A stretch of DNA of 64,000 nt from NCBI GenBank assembly GCA_024180945.1, contig JAKSGN010000041.1:1302001-1366000 (forward strand), read 5' to 3'. A model generated the notes under the pieces. That model was not told the origin of the DNA, did not search any database, and saw only the letters and a program-made list of their open reading frames with translations. Each line of letters opens with the position of its first letter. Position 1 is the stretch's first letter. Of the stretch, positions 11,147-23,975 are shown one piece after another. This DNA comes from Macrophomina tecta. Its lineage: Eukaryota > Ascomycota > Dothideomycetes > Botryosphaeriales > Botryosphaeriaceae. The position numbers and the translations under genes were made by a program.

Positions 11147-11933
11147 TATAACGGCGGCCTCTTTTACTAGGCTTTAAAATCGCCTAGTAGAGTTAGATAG
11201 CTAAAGAGTTTATCTTAAAGAATAAAAGAAGGGTAAAAAATTAAAATAATAGTAGTAATTATATAATATATTAGTATATAATATATGTTAGGCTTATTAT
11301 CTCTAATAGAATTATATTAGAACTTTAAGTTAACTATAAAGATTAAAGTACTATTTAAAGAGTATATTTATATACTATAAAAAAGCTATAATAATCTATA
11401 GATTAAGACGACTATTAAATTAGTTATAGAATTAGATTATTTTAAAGATTAGATCTTTTCTAAGGCTTCTAATCTATAAGTAGATCGGGTAGACTATATA
11501 TAACGTAGGCGCTAATATCTATTTTCTAAAATCTAACTTCTATATTAGTTAAGAAAGTATTTTACTACTAGACTATTATCTTTTAGACTATATAAGTTAT
11601 TTAACTTTATTCTATTCGTTTCTCTTAGTCTAAAGTTAGTTTTTAGAATTTATAATTTCTTTTTTATAGGTATTTTTCTTCTATAGAAGTTTAGCCTAGT
11701 TAGTATTTTTATAGTCTTACTATACCGCGTAGGTATTATTTTTATATAGGCTTCTATTACTATTTTACTTAGGTCTATATGTACTATCTTCTCTTAAGGC
11801 TAGTTTTTCTATACGGGTATAGTAGTAGTATAGCTTTACTATTTTTATAGGTTTTTAGCTCTTACAGTATCTTTTTTTATATAGGCTTTCTACTTATAGG
11901 GTTATAAAGCCCTTATATTCTAAAGTTTATAAT
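11147..11933 (-). mobile_element. 3' LTR of gypsy element O
   Basis: This 787-bp LTR is read on the minus strand. It is followed on the right by the reverse complement of a purine-rich tract (CTATTCCCTCTTTTAAG), as expected just upstream of a 3' LTR. Confidence 0.85.
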
Positions 11934-12038
11934 ACTATTCCCTCTTTTAAGATTCTTCGGTCTAAAGATTTATTTATTCGTCTATATCTTAGACTCCTCT
12001 TATTATTTTATTTTTTTTTCTTATAAGTCTTTTCTATA

Positions 12039-12816
12039 ATACCTCCTAAACGTAAGTATAATAAGTAGTAGGTTAAGCGTAAATTTCTTAGTATAAAGAT
12101 TAATTCTTTATATACGCTTCTAGACTTTAATATACTAATTTCTTATACTTAGTATCTTTTATTAGAGGAGAAGGGTAAGCCTATAGTATATTATATTACT
12201 CTAAAATATTTACGCTATAGGAAGTATACCTATTATAGTAATATTTACTACGATACTAATAGTATAAAGAAGAATAATTATAAGTTTTTTCTATCTTTTT
12301 CTAACTAGTTCTAACTTTTATTTTCTAGTTATTTATCTCGAATATACTATTATAAAGATTACTACTAATAAGATAAAGGCTTTAGATATTATCTCTAAGC
12401 TAATATCTAAGCTACGTACTATCTCGTCTCGCTTAAAACGTTTCTATAAGTAGAAGATTCTATTATAGCATTATAGTAGCTTAATATTAAATAAGAAAAT
12501 ATAGTCTATTAAAAATCTTAAGAAATTAAATTATCTAAAAGCTATCCGCGAGGCTAGAAATTTAGTTAATCCTAAAAATACTAAGAAAAAACGATCGCTA
12601 AAGTATTTATATAGTAATATCTTAGCTAATAATATTATAGAGTTATTCTAGTCTATTAGATTGTTTAGTATTAGATTAGGTTCTATACCTTCTAAGAGCT
12701 CTAGTCTAGTTAATCGAGTATAGTTATCTTTATTTTTTAAGTTTGATTTTAGATTCTTTATATATAATAAGTTAGTAATATTAGTTAATCTAGGTTTTAG
12801 CGATAGAACTTATTAA
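12039..12816 (+). pseudogene. antisense accessory gene of gypsy element O
   Basis: It lies between pol and the 3' LTR, on the strand opposite to gag-pol. The predicted parts are exon 1 12039-12273, a 55-nt intron and exon 2 12329-12816, identical in length to the copy at 16468-17245. The frame starts at ATA (a mutated ATG) and reads PPKRKYNK, then FLSIKINSLYTLLDFNI, LLLEEKGKPIVYYITL and RYRKYTYYSNIYYDT. Stops are TAG/TAA where Gln or Trp is likely, and many Tyr codons probably replace Cys (TGY to TAY). Its end overlaps the pol stop at 12768-12770 tail-to-tail. Function unknown; possibly zinc-binding. Confidence 0.7.
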
Positions 12817-15576
12817 TAAGTTTTTAATAATTATATAGTTTTAATAGTTTTTAGATATTATCCTAGTCTTTTTTCTATTTAAAAAGATATTAGAACTAAC
12901 TATTAATATAGTTACTATCTAGAATCTATTCTATATTCTAGTTTATATTTTTATTAATATCTAGATTTTTTAGTAATATTTCTTTTATTTAGTATAATAT
13001 TATAGTATTTTCTAGTACTAGTTTAAGAAGTAAGATATAAAATACGGGGTATATTTATATAGTATTTAGTAATTTAAGACGGAAATTAACCTTTCTAATC
13101 TATTCTTTAATTTTAAATAGTCTAATTTTCTTAAAGTCTAATTTATTATTTAGCTATTTTATCTTAATATTTTTTTTAAAAAGGTAAACTTTATTCTTCT
13201 CTTTTAGCTTTAGTATCTTCTAGTATTATCTATTATAGTATTTACCTATTTATAGGGCTATAAATTTAAGGTCTAGATATAGCTATTTATAAAGTATCTT
13301 TAGCTAGTCTACTTTAAAAATTTCTTTTTAGGCTAGAAATTTACTTAGTATTAGCTCTTTATAAGCTATAGGCTTATAACTATAGTTAGCGTAGAATAGA
13401 GATTTCTATATAGCTAATATCTTTAAGCTATTATATGCGAACTATACGAGTAATAGTAGCTCGACCTAATTATTTTACGTATAATTAAGATAGTAGTATA
13501 GATACTATTCTAGTATCTAATTTATTTATTCTATCTATTTATCTATTTAAGAATATACTATAGTTAAAAGCTTATACTTAGCTCTAAGCTAGTAGGTAAA
13601 AGTCTACTAAAATTAAAATATAAATAGCTAATCTTTATCTAATATAAGCTCTTCTAGTAACTTATAGTTACTAAGAATTATTTTAAAAAACGTATAGGCA
13701 AGTTCTTTTATATTTACTATCTTAAGATATAGTAGATAATATACGTACTTTATTATTCTATTAATAATAACTAGAATTAAGTTATACTTAATCTTAGTAA
13801 GTAGTTCTTTTAACTTAAATAGATCTATAATAAAGTCTAGTAAATATTACGAATATATCTCTATATATAGAGTTATTAGGGTAAAACTAGCTACTAGACT
13901 AGTTATTATAGTACCTTTTATCGACCGACCGGCTACTCGCAGTTAATAGGAGATTAGCCGAATAGCTTTATAGTAACGACTAAAACCTAATACGGTCACT
14001 GCGCTATAATAGTAAAATAGATTACTAAGGGCGCTTCGGTACTAATAGTAGCTAAAGTAGTTTATAAAATATATATCTTATAGCTTTATTTTTAATATAA
14101 AAATTATATTATAAGATTACTTATTAAATAGTTCTTTTAAGTTCTAGAAAATAGTAGCTTCTTATAATTTACTCTATTATCTTATCTATTTCTTAATAAT
14201 TATATACTAGGGCTTTATATATATTCTTTATAAGCTCTTTCTATAGTTTAACTAAAATATAGACTAATTCTAAAAATAGAATTATACTATTTATATTTTT
14301 AGTTACTTAAAAGTTATCTTTAAACTCTTTAATTTCTTAGGCTATTATATTATCTATATAGACTTCTCGAATTTTTTACTTCTATTCGTTATCTTTAAGG
14401 CATATCACTAGGGCGAATAGTTTAACTAAAATAAATAAGTTATTTAGTTTTTTCTTAAGCTATATTTATTCTAGACTATAAATAGCTATAATCTAGTAGC
14501 TATAGCTAGTAGATATAAAAAACCCGTCTTTCTATATATTAAGTATTATAGATTGCGGATCTAGCTTTTTCTTAATATAGTTAGCTTATCTATTTAGTAT
14601 ATCTATATAAGTATTTTTAGATCTCTTTCTATAGGTAATCTTTATATTTTAGAACATTAGTTTTTTAGTCTACTAAATTTATTAGTAGTTTAACTCTTTA
14701 GTAATAGTAAAGTATAAGAGATTTTTATAGTTATAGTAGACTATAATCTAGTATTTAGCGCCTTTAAAATAGTATCTCTATTTTTTAAAAGCTATAACTA
14801 TAGCTAAGAGTTTTTTATTATAAATATTATAGTTCTTCTTAATAGATATTATTTTCTATAAGTACTAGGCGATAGAATATAGTCTATTTTTTTTATCTAG
14901 CTAACTAAGTATAGCTTCTATAGCGTAGTCTAAAGTATTAGTTTCTACTATAATTAGTAGATTTAGATTATAGAGCCTTAGAATTAATACTTCTATAAAT
15001 ATCTACTTTAGTAAGTTAAACGCTTATTATTATTTTTCTTTTTATATAAACCTATATTCTTTCTTAGTAATATTAGTTAGAGGTACCACTATTTTAGTAT
15101 AGTTTATAATAAACTTTTAGTAAAAGTTAATAAATCTAAGAAAGAATTATACTTCTTTAATAATTTATAGTATTAACTAATTTTTAATTATATTTAGTTT
15201 TTTATTATTTATACTAATATATTCTAGAATACTAATAAACCCTAAGTATTTTATTCTTTATATATATTACTTACTTTTTTCTAGGGCTATTTAGAGATTT
15301 TACTTATCTAAGGCCTTTAAGACTTTTTTTATATACTTAGTATACTTCTTAAGTATCTTCGAGTATATTAGAATATTATCTAGATAAGCTAAGGCGAATA
15401 CGTCTAAATATAAATATAGAATATTATTAACTAAGCTCTAGAAGATAGTTAGTATATTAGTAAGCCTAAAAAATATTACTATATACTTATAATATTTAAA
15501 TTATATTTAAAATACCGTCTTCTATTCTTTATCTTTTTTAATATAGACTAAGTAGTAACTTTCTTAAAGATCTAGC

Positions 15577-16363
15577 TGTAATGGCGGCCTCTTCTACTAG
15601 GCTTTAAAATCGCCTAGTAGGGTTAGGTAGCTAAAGGGTTTACCTTAAAGAATAAGAGAAGGGTAAAAAATTAAAATAATAGTAGTAATTACGTAATATA
15701 TCGGTACGCGATGCGCGTTAGGCTTATTACCTCTAATAGAGTTATATTAGAACTTTAAGTTAACTATAAAGATTAGAGTACTATCTAAGAAATATATCTA
15801 TATACTATAGAAAAGCTATAATAATCTATAGATTAAAATAACTATTAGATTAGTCGTAGTATTAGATTATTCTAAGAGTTAGATCTATGCCAAGGCTTCT
15901 AATTTATAAGTAGGTCGGGTGAACCGCACGTAACTTAGGTGCTAATGCCTATTTCCTAGAATCTAACTTCTATACTAATTAAGAAAGTATTCTACCGCTA
16001 GACTATTATTTCTTAGACCGTATAAGTTATCTAACTTTCTCCCGTCCGTTCCTCTTAGCTTAAAGCTAATTTTTAGGATTCGTAACTTCTCCCTTATAGA
16101 TATTCTTCCCCTACGGGAGTTTACCTAGTCTATATTCTCGTAGTCTTACTATACCGCGTGGGCGTCGCTTTCGTATAGGCTTCTATTACTACCTTACCTA
16201 GACCCGTACGTGCTATCTTTCCTTAAGGCTAGTTTTCCCGTGCAGGCGTACTAGTAGTGCGGCTCTATCATCCTTATAGGTTTCTAGCCCCTACGGTGCC
16301 TTTTCCCGTACGGGCTTTCCGCCCGTGGGGTTATAAAGCCCTTATATCTTAGGGTTTATAATA
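15577..16363 (-). mobile_element. 3' LTR of the nested gypsy element
   Basis: This LTR is 787 bp, the same length as its partner. In element orientation it starts TATTATAAACCC (originally TG) and ends CCGCCATTACA. It contains the GC-rich palindrome-like CCCGTACGG motifs typical of the LTRs here. Confidence 0.93.
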
Positions 16364-16380
16364 CTATCTCCCCTCTTAAG
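16364..16380 (-). other. polypurine tract of the nested gypsy element
   Basis: On the minus strand this reads CTTAAGAGGGGAGATAG, directly upstream of the 3' LTR. The same position in the other copies is also purine-rich (G-runs at 43228-43245 on the minus strand and 55911-55922 on the plus strand). Confidence 0.75.
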
Positions 16381-16467
16381 AATCTTTGGCCCGAAGATTT
16401 ATCTATTCGTCTATATCTTAGATTTCTTTTATCGTTTTATTTCTTTTCCTTATAAGTCTTTCCTATA

Positions 16468-17245
16468 ATATCTTCTAAACGTAAGCGCGATAAGTAGTAG
16501 ATTAAGCGTAAGTTTCTTAGTACGAAGATTAATTCTTTATATATGCTTCTAGACCTTAATATACCGATTTCTTACACTCGGTGTCTTTTATTAGAGGAGA
16601 AGGATAAGCCTATAGTATATCGTATTACTTTAGGGTATTTACGCTATAGAAAGTGTGCCCGTCGTAGTAATACCTACTACGATACTAGTAGCGCGGAGAA
16701 GAATAATTATAAGTTTCCCCCGTCTTTTTCTAACTAGTTTTAATTCTTTTTTTCTAGTTATTTATCTCGAGTGTGCTATTGCGAAGGTTGCCGCTAATAA
16801 GGTAGAGGCTTTAGATATTATCTCTAAGCTAATATCCGAGCTACGTGCTGCCTTATCTCGCTTAGAGCGTTTCCGTAAGTAGAAGGTTCTATTGTAGCGT
16901 TATAATAGCTTAATATTAAATAAGAAGGTATAGTCTATTAAAGATCTCGAGAAATTAGATTACCTAGAGGCTACCCGCGAGGCTAAGAGTCCGGTTAACC
17001 CTAAAAATACTAAGGAGGAACGATCGCTAAAGCGTTTACGTAGTAATACCTTAGCTAATAACATTATAGGGGCGTCCTAGTCTATTAAATCTCCTAGCGT
17101 TAGTTTAGGTTCTACGCCCCCCGAGGATTCTAGTCTAGTTAATTAGGCGCGGTTATCTTTGTTTTCTAAGTTCGATTTCGGGTCCTTCGTATATAATAAG
17201 TCGGCGGTATTAGTTAATCTAGGTTTTAGTAATAGAACTTATTAA
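16468..17245 (+). pseudogene. antisense accessory gene of the nested gypsy element, best preserved copy
   Basis: This is the best readable copy of a gene lying opposite to gag-pol in the element's 3' region. The proposed structure is exon 1 16468-16702, an intron 16703-16757 and exon 2 16758-17245, about 240 residues in all. The start is ATA from a former ATG, followed by SSKRKRDK (basic). Then come LDLNIPISYTRCLLLEEKDKP and RYRKCARRSNTYYDTSS, where C39 and C63 survive and neighbouring Tyr are probably former Cys, so a zinc-binding cluster is likely. Exon 2 has a helical, charged stretch (NKVEALDIISKLISELRAAL) and a conserved tail PVNPKNTKEERSLKRLRSN to SAVLVNLGFSNRTY. Stops are TAG/TAA at likely Gln/Trp. 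The 3' end overlaps pol (stop at 17166). Function unknown. Confidence 0.72.
16703..16757 (+). other. predicted intron of the antisense accessory gene
   Basis: The reading frame shifts between the two halves of the gene, and the junction looks like a fungal intron. A CTAAC branch-like site is followed by a pyrimidine run ending TTTTTTTCTAG. The donor here is AT, but the copy at 55045-55819 keeps GTAATT at the same place. Exons are 235 and 488 nt in both copies, while the intron is 55 nt here, 52 there and 54 in the fragment at 56880-56933. The phase is 1. Confidence 0.65.
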
Positions 17246-20200
17246 TAAGTTTCTAATAGTTATATAGTTCCGGTAGTTTCTAGGTATTATCCCAGTCTCC
17301 TTTCTATTTAAGAAGGTATCGGAACTAACCGTTAATATAGCTACTATTTAAAACTTATTCTACATCTTAGTCTTTATTTTTGTCGGCGTCTAGATTTTCC
17401 GGTATAATTTCTTCCGTCTAGCGTAATAGCGTAGTATCTTAAGATACTGGTTCGAGTAGAATAACGTAAAATACTAGATATATCCGCATAGTATCTAGTA
17501 ATTTAAGGCGGAAATTAATCTTTCCGATTTATTCCTTAATTTCGAAGGGACCGACTTTTTTAAAGTCTAATTTTTTACTTAGTCGGTCGTTCTTTTTTCG
17601 TTTAAAATTTTTACTAAGAAGATAAACTTTATTCCTTCTCTTAAGCTTCGGTGCCTCCTAGTACTATTTATTATAGTATTTACCTATTTATAGGGCTATA
17701 AATTTAAGGTTTAGATATAGTTATACGTAGAGTGCCTTTAGCTAGTCTACTTTAAGAATTCCTTTTTAGGCTAATAACTCGCTTAGTATTAGCTCTTTAT
17801 AAACTATAGGCTTATAACTGTAGTTAGCATAGAACGGGAATTCTTATATAGCTAATGCTTTTAAGCTATTATACGCGAACTATACGAGCGGTAGTAGCTT
17901 AACCTAGTTATCTTACGCGTAGTTAAGGTAGTAGCGTAGATATTATTCTAGCGTCTAATTTATCCATTCTATCTATTCATCTATTTAAGGGTATACCGTA
18001 GTCGAGAGCTTATACTTAGCTCTAAGCTAGCGGGTAAGCGTCTACTAAAATTAAAATATAAATAGCTAATCTCTATCTAACACAAGCTCTTCTAGTAACT
18101 CGTAATTTTCGAGAATTATTCTAAGGAACGTATAGGCGAGTTCTTCCGCATTTACCATCTTAAAATATAGTAAGTAGTATATATACTTTATTATTCTATT
18201 AATAATAACTAAGATTAAGTTATACTTAACCTTAGTAAGCGGTTCTTCTAACTTAGATAGGTCCGTAATAAAGTCTAGTGAGATAGATTACTAAGGGCGC
18301 TTCGGTACTAATAGCAGCTAAAGTAGTCTATAGAATACGTACCTCGCGGCCTTACTTCTAATATAAAGATCGTATTACGAGACTACCCATTAAACGATTC
18401 TTCTTAGCCCTAGAAAGTAGTAGCTTCTTATAATTTACTTTATTATCTTATCTATTTCTTAATAACCGTATACTAGGGCTTTATATATATTCTTTACGAG
18501 CTCTTTCCGTAGTTTAACTGGAACGTAGACTAATTCTAAAAATAGAATTATACTATCTACGTTTCTAGTTACTTAGGGGTTATTATTAAGTTCTCTAATT
18601 TTCTAAGTCATTACGTTATCTATATAGGCTTCTTAGATCTTCTATTTCTATTCATTACCTTCGAGGCGTATCGCTAGGGCGAATAGTCTAACCGGGGTAA
18701 GCGAGTCGTCTAGTTCTTTCTTAAGCCACATTTATCCTAGGCTATAAATAGCTATAATCTAGCGGCTACGGCTAGCGGGTATAAAAGACCCATTCTTCTA
18801 CGTATTAAGAATTATAGATTACGGACCTAGCTTTTCTTTAATATAGTCGGCTCGTTTACTTAGCGTATCTACGCGTGTATTCTTAGATCTCTTTCTATAG
18901 GTAATCTTTATATTATAGAACGCTAGCTCTTTCGCCTACCGAATCTATTAACAGTTTAATTTCTTAGTAGTAGTAAAGTGCGAGAGGTTCTTATAGTCGT
19001 AGTAGACTATAACCTAGTATTTAGCGCCTTTAAGGTAGTATCTCTACTCTTTAAAAGCCGTAACTATAGCTAAGAGTTCTTTATTATAGACGTCGTAGTT
19101 CTTTTTAGTAGGTATTATTTTTCTTAAGTAATAGGCGATAGAATATAGTCTATCTTTCTCGTCTAGCTAACTAAGTACGGCTTCTATAGCGTAGTCTAAA
19201 GCGTTATTTTCTACCGTAATTAATAAATCTAGGTTATAGAGCCCTAGAACTAGTACTTCTATAAATATCTGCTTTAGTAAGTTAAACGCTCGTTATTATT
19301 TTTTCTTCTATATAAACCTATATTCCCTTTTAGTAATATTCGTTAGAGATACCGCTATTTTAGCATAGTTCTTTATAAACTTCCGATAGAAGTTAGTAAA
19401 TCCGAAAAAGAATTATACTTCTCTAATAGTTCGCGGCGTCGGCTAGTTTCTAATTACGTCTAGTTTCTTATCGTCTATGCTAATATATCCTAGAATAATA
19501 ATAAACCCTAGGTATTTTATCTTTTAGGTATACTATTCACTCTTTTCTAGGGCTACTTAGAGATTTTATTTATCTAAGGCCTTTAGGACTTTTTTTATAT
19601 ATTTAGTGTACTCCTCGAGCGTCTCCGAGTATATTAGAATATTATCTAGGTAAGCCAAGGCGAATATATCTAAATACGAACGTAGAATATCGTTAACTAA
19701 GCTCTAGAAGGTAGTCGGTACGTTAGTAAGCCTAAAAGATATTACTATATACTTATAATATCTAAATCGCGTTCGGAATGCCGTCTTTTATTCTTTATCT
19801 TTCTTAATATAGACTAGGTAGTAACCTTCTCGAAGGTCTAGTTTTATAAAGAACTTAGCGTTGCGAAGCTTATTCTATAACTCGTTAATACGAGGTAGTA
19901 GGTATCAATTCTTAATCGTAATATCGTTTAGCTATTAGTAGTTAATATAGAGGCGGAGCTTACTATTCTTTTTTAAAACGAATAGAATAGGGTATTCTAC
20001 TAGTAACTATAAGAATCGTATATATTCTCGTTTTAAGTTCTTATCGATATATTTCCGTAACGCTTCAGCCTTTGTCTTAGATAAGGAGTAAATAGGTTTA
20101 AAAGTAGGTTATATTCCCGGGAGTAAGGGTATTTTATAATTCTATAGCTAATACTCTAGTAGTTATCCTTTATCTCTTTTCTAGAATATTCTCGGTATAT

Positions 20201-23100
20201 TCTAGAACTCCTATAGAACTATCTTTAATTTTAGTATAGGTGCTAATTTATTCTTAGTAGGCCTTATAATTCCGCTAAGGTCTACGCTAACCTCGGCTAC
20301 TGAAATACCTTTATCGTTATAGCTCTTATACCCGAGGGGGCTAGTATCTACTTTATTCGGGTGGCCGTATTATTTATTAAGCCTCTAGAAGTAGTCTTCT
20401 TTAACTAGCTTTAGGCTATTCTTATCCTTATTCGTAAGGCCCTATTTTATACGAGTAAGAGTCTTCTACTCGATGTCTTTACTAGGTCTTACGTAAATTA
20501 TATAGGCTTTTTCTCCTTATCTTATTATAAGTTTTAGCGCTCGATAGCTAATAGTCTTAATATCTACGGGTATATTATTATTCCGCTATCTTAGCTTAGA
20601 GGTTCTACTCTAGCTCTTAGGCTCTAGCGCTTTTTTTTAGCTCTATTAGCTTCTTCTTGCCGTTGCGAGGTGGCGTCTATAGTATTTATTAGAAAACGTA
20701 ATAGTCTCTATTTTCTAGCTAATATATAGCTTATAGGTCTTTAGCTACGATATTCCTAGAATAATATCGTATCCGGGGATTATTATTACGTCGAGGTTAA
20801 TTCGTTCTTAGTAATTACCGACGGTAAGGGGTACTTTCTCTATCTTAATTCGTATCTAGCTATTTTTGTATTCCGCTAGGGAGCCGTCTACCGTACTTAG
20901 CTAATAAGAGTAATTCTTAGCTTACTAGAGTAGTTAGTTCTTAATGATAAACTTAGAATTAACGAATACGCCTTATACGCTATTATTAATTATAGCTATT
21001 ACCTTTTTCCCGCAGAATATAACTAGAATATATAAAAGTTAATATAGGTTTAATCCGGTAGGTATAATTCCGTTTATTATACGTATAATCTAGCTAAGGA
21101 ACCTATCTAACGGCCCCTTCTAGAATTCCTATCTAGGGGAGCCGTCTAGTTTTTTAATATAGGTCGTCCTATTATTTTATAATAGATATACTCGTTCTAT
21201 TCGTTAACTAGAATTAGAGTATCTTTCTATTACGTCTATCTACCGCGTTTAATTAGTCGCCTCTAGTAGATCCACCCGTTTCAGACCTAATACTAGAAGG
21301 TAGATATATCGTATTTTTTGTAGAGTATCTATTATAAGGTGCCTCTATTTCTAGTTACTGTACCGTACTAATAAAGGGTATAGGCTATATTATAAAGATA
21401 CTATAGGTCTTATCGTCGTTATACTTTCTATACCTTATTCTCTAGCTAAGATGCGAGTTCATCGGCCGTTTTAAGTAGTAATTCTTTCTAGGGGTTCTAG
21501 GTATTATTTTACTATACGTATACGTATATCTTTTCTTACTATACCTTATATTGCTACGTCCCGAGGTTAATTATAGGGCCTAGAATCTAGGTAACCGTAG
21601 GCTCTAGGCTATTAGTAATGCGGCGTATCTCTTCGTATTAGGTTAGGTATTTAGTTATTCTTATAAGTGTGGCTTCGTTCTACTACTACTCGTTATCGGT
21701 TATGCTTAACTCTAGAGTACTATCGTATAGTTCTTCTATATCGCTATCGACTAGGTTCTTATCGTCGGGAAAGGCTTCGATAAGCTCTTCCTCTATTCTT
21801 AGAGTCGTATTAACGTATTATAGCTCTTTAGAGTACTAGCCTATAGTGTCCTTATCGCTCTAGTAAGTAATATAGTTATTATTATAGTAGGCTATCTAGC
21901 TAAGCCTCTAATACTCGGGGCTCTAGCTTTCTTTATATTGCTTATTAAATTTAGCGAAGGGGTTTTCTTACTTAGTAACCGTAGAGACTTCTTGGCTTTT
22001 CGATTCTTACGTCGTAGCCGAGACTTATTTATTCTTCTTAAGATAGTAGTATATCTTTTCCTAAGTCTTACCGTAGTAGATATATAGTCCTTTTTTAAAC
22101 CTTTATTTTTACTCTAGGGTCTATTTTTTACATTATTTTTTCTTATAGTCGTTATTCTTTCCCCTATAGTAGTTATTTCTTTTAGGTAGGTTGTTTCGGC
22201 GGTTAATATTATCTAGCTCTATAGCATCTCCTTCTTCCTAAGTATATCTAGGGCGCGCTAGGTATAAAGTATTAGCTCCGTAGTTTACCTTATACTTCTC
22301 GAATTAGCGCTCGAAGAGGCGGTTATTATATTTAATAGCTAGCTTAATAAGCTCGTCTAGGATCTTAGAATCGTCTTATATTATAAGTTAGCCTTTAACC
22401 CTTTTCTTAAGTCCTCGATAGTAGTAGTCTATAAGGGCGCGGTCGGACTAGTTATCTAGATATGCTACGGCCTTTTAGAATTCTATAGTATAGTCCGCTA
22501 CTAAGGCCTTCTAGTAGATATTTATAACGGCTTATTAGGCCTTATTAACCTCGTCGAGGTCTCCGAAGCTTTACTTAATTTAAGTCACGAAGTACTTATA
22601 GCTATTAAAGACTTTTTTAGTATTCTTCTTACGTACTTCTAGTTCTTTCTCTATTCGGTCTCTAAGGTAGGGCTCGAACCACTATACCGTAATATTACGA
22701 AGATAGGTGGCTATAAATATTATCTTTTTATCATTAGTAGAAAAGTCTCTAGAGTTAAAGAAGAAGTATAGGTCGAGTTATAAGAGAAAGGTCTAGAGCT
22801 TCTTTTAGTTACTATAGAATAGATCTAGCTTAGCCATTTTCGTGCTTCTATTAGGGGGTTAAGTTGCTATAGATATCGGGGCGTATACTAGCGCCGGAGT
22901 ATAGGTAGCTAGAAGGGCTTAGTTACGGAGTTTACCTATCTATTAGTAGAGCTAGGCGTTCTTATTAGTTTACTTCTAGAGTTATCCACGAAGTTCGCCG
23001 ATCTAGCCTTATATATCTTAGATAATCTAAAAGAAGTCGGCTATAGTTAGCTATAGAAAACCGTTATTATTTATATCTACGTCGTTTATTATATTGCTTA
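17166..23100 (-). pseudogene. gypsy gag-pol of the nested element
   Basis: Read on the minus strand, gag begins at about 23.1 kb with a Gln-rich helical stretch, then PPNRSTKMAKLDLFY and a capsid-like part (DLYFFFNSRDF, FEPYLRDR). Pol follows with protease, RT (AYLDDILIY type), RNase H, and an integrase ending in KVNFRLRLPD-type chromodomain-adjacent sequence. Pol ends at TAG 17166-17168. Many TAG/TAA stops from CAG, CAA and TGG make it inactive, though it is the least mutated full gag-pol here. Whether gag and pol share one frame was not resolved, and the gag start is approximate. Confidence 0.85.
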
Positions 23101-23188
23101 GTTAGCGTTAAGTATTAGGTAATACTATCTTATTGTTAAGTATTTCTCTCCTCGGAACTACCTTTTCTTATAAGAAGAGTAGTTAAAG

Positions 23189-23975
23189 TATAACGGCGGC
23201 CTCTTTTACTAGGCTTTAGAATCGCCTAGTAGGATTAGGTAGCTAAAGGATTTACCTTAAAAAATAAGAGAAGAATAAAGAATTAGAATAATAGTAGTAA
23301 TTACGTAATATATCGGTACACGATACGCGTTAGGCTTATTACCTCTAATAGGGTTATATTAAAACTTTAAGTTAACTATAAAGGTTAGAGTACTATCTAA
23401 GAAGTATATCTATATACTATAGAAAAGCTATAATAATCTATAGATTAAAATAACTATTAGATTAGTCGTAGTATTAGATTATTCTAAGGATTAGATCTAT
23501 ACCAAGGCTTCTAATCTATAAGTAGATCGGGTAGACTGTACGTAACTTAGGCGCTAATACCTATTTCCTAGAATTTAACTTCTATACTAATTAAGAAAGT
23601 ATTCTACTACTAGACTATTATTTCTTAGACCGTATAAGTTATCTAACTTTCTCCCGTCCATTCTTCTTAGCTTAAAGCTAATTTTTAGAATTCGTAACTT
23701 CTTTCTTATAGGTATTCTTTTTCTATAGGAGTTTATCTAGTCTATATTCTCGTAGTCTTACTATACCGCGTAGGCGTCGCTCTCGTACGGGTTTCTATTA
23801 CTATCTTACCTAGGCCCGTACGCGCCGTCTTTTCTTAAGGCTAGTTTTCCCGTACGGGCGTGCTAGTAGTGCGGCTCTACCGTTCTTATAGGTTTCTAGT
23901 CTCTACGGTACTTTTTTCCGTACGGGCTTTCCGCCCGTGGGGTTATAAAGCCCTTATGCCTTAGGGTTCATAATA
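23189..23975 (-). mobile_element. 5' LTR of the nested gypsy element
   Basis: This 787-bp LTR ends (right edge) at the CTAGC target-site duplication. On its left is the leader CTTTAACTACTCTTCTTATAAG (minus strand), which is shared by the other copies. No tRNA primer-binding site could be assigned with confidence. Confidence 0.93.

Larger units (their letters stand above)
15577..23975 (-). mobile_element. full-length Ty3/gypsy element nested in element O
   Basis: This is a complete 8399-bp element with two 787-bp LTRs, bounded by a perfect 5-bp target-site duplication CTAGC (15572-15576 and 23976-23980). It sits in the RT region of element O: the host sequence reads on smoothly if the insertion is removed. 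Its own mutations are milder, with many CG sites retained, in line with a later arrival. Order on the minus strand: 5' LTR (23189-23975), gag, protease, RT, RNase H, integrase, antisense accessory gene, polypurine tract, 3' LTR (15577-16363). Confidence 0.95.

Noticed and set aside
11934..11950. Sequence next to the left gypsy LTRs first read as a primer-binding site
   Set aside because: Pol orientation shows these are 3' LTRs, so the C/T-rich run is the reverse complement of the polypurine tract.
16543..16882. Two separate plus-strand frames in the nested gypsy element
   Set aside because: They are not two genes. They are exon 1 and exon 2 of the single antisense gene and are reported as such.
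22668..22685. Sequence on the minus strand resembling a tRNA B box (GGTTCGAGCC)
   Set aside because: It falls inside gypsy gag, where it encodes the conserved WFEPYLRDR stretch. No acceptor stem or A box surrounds it.
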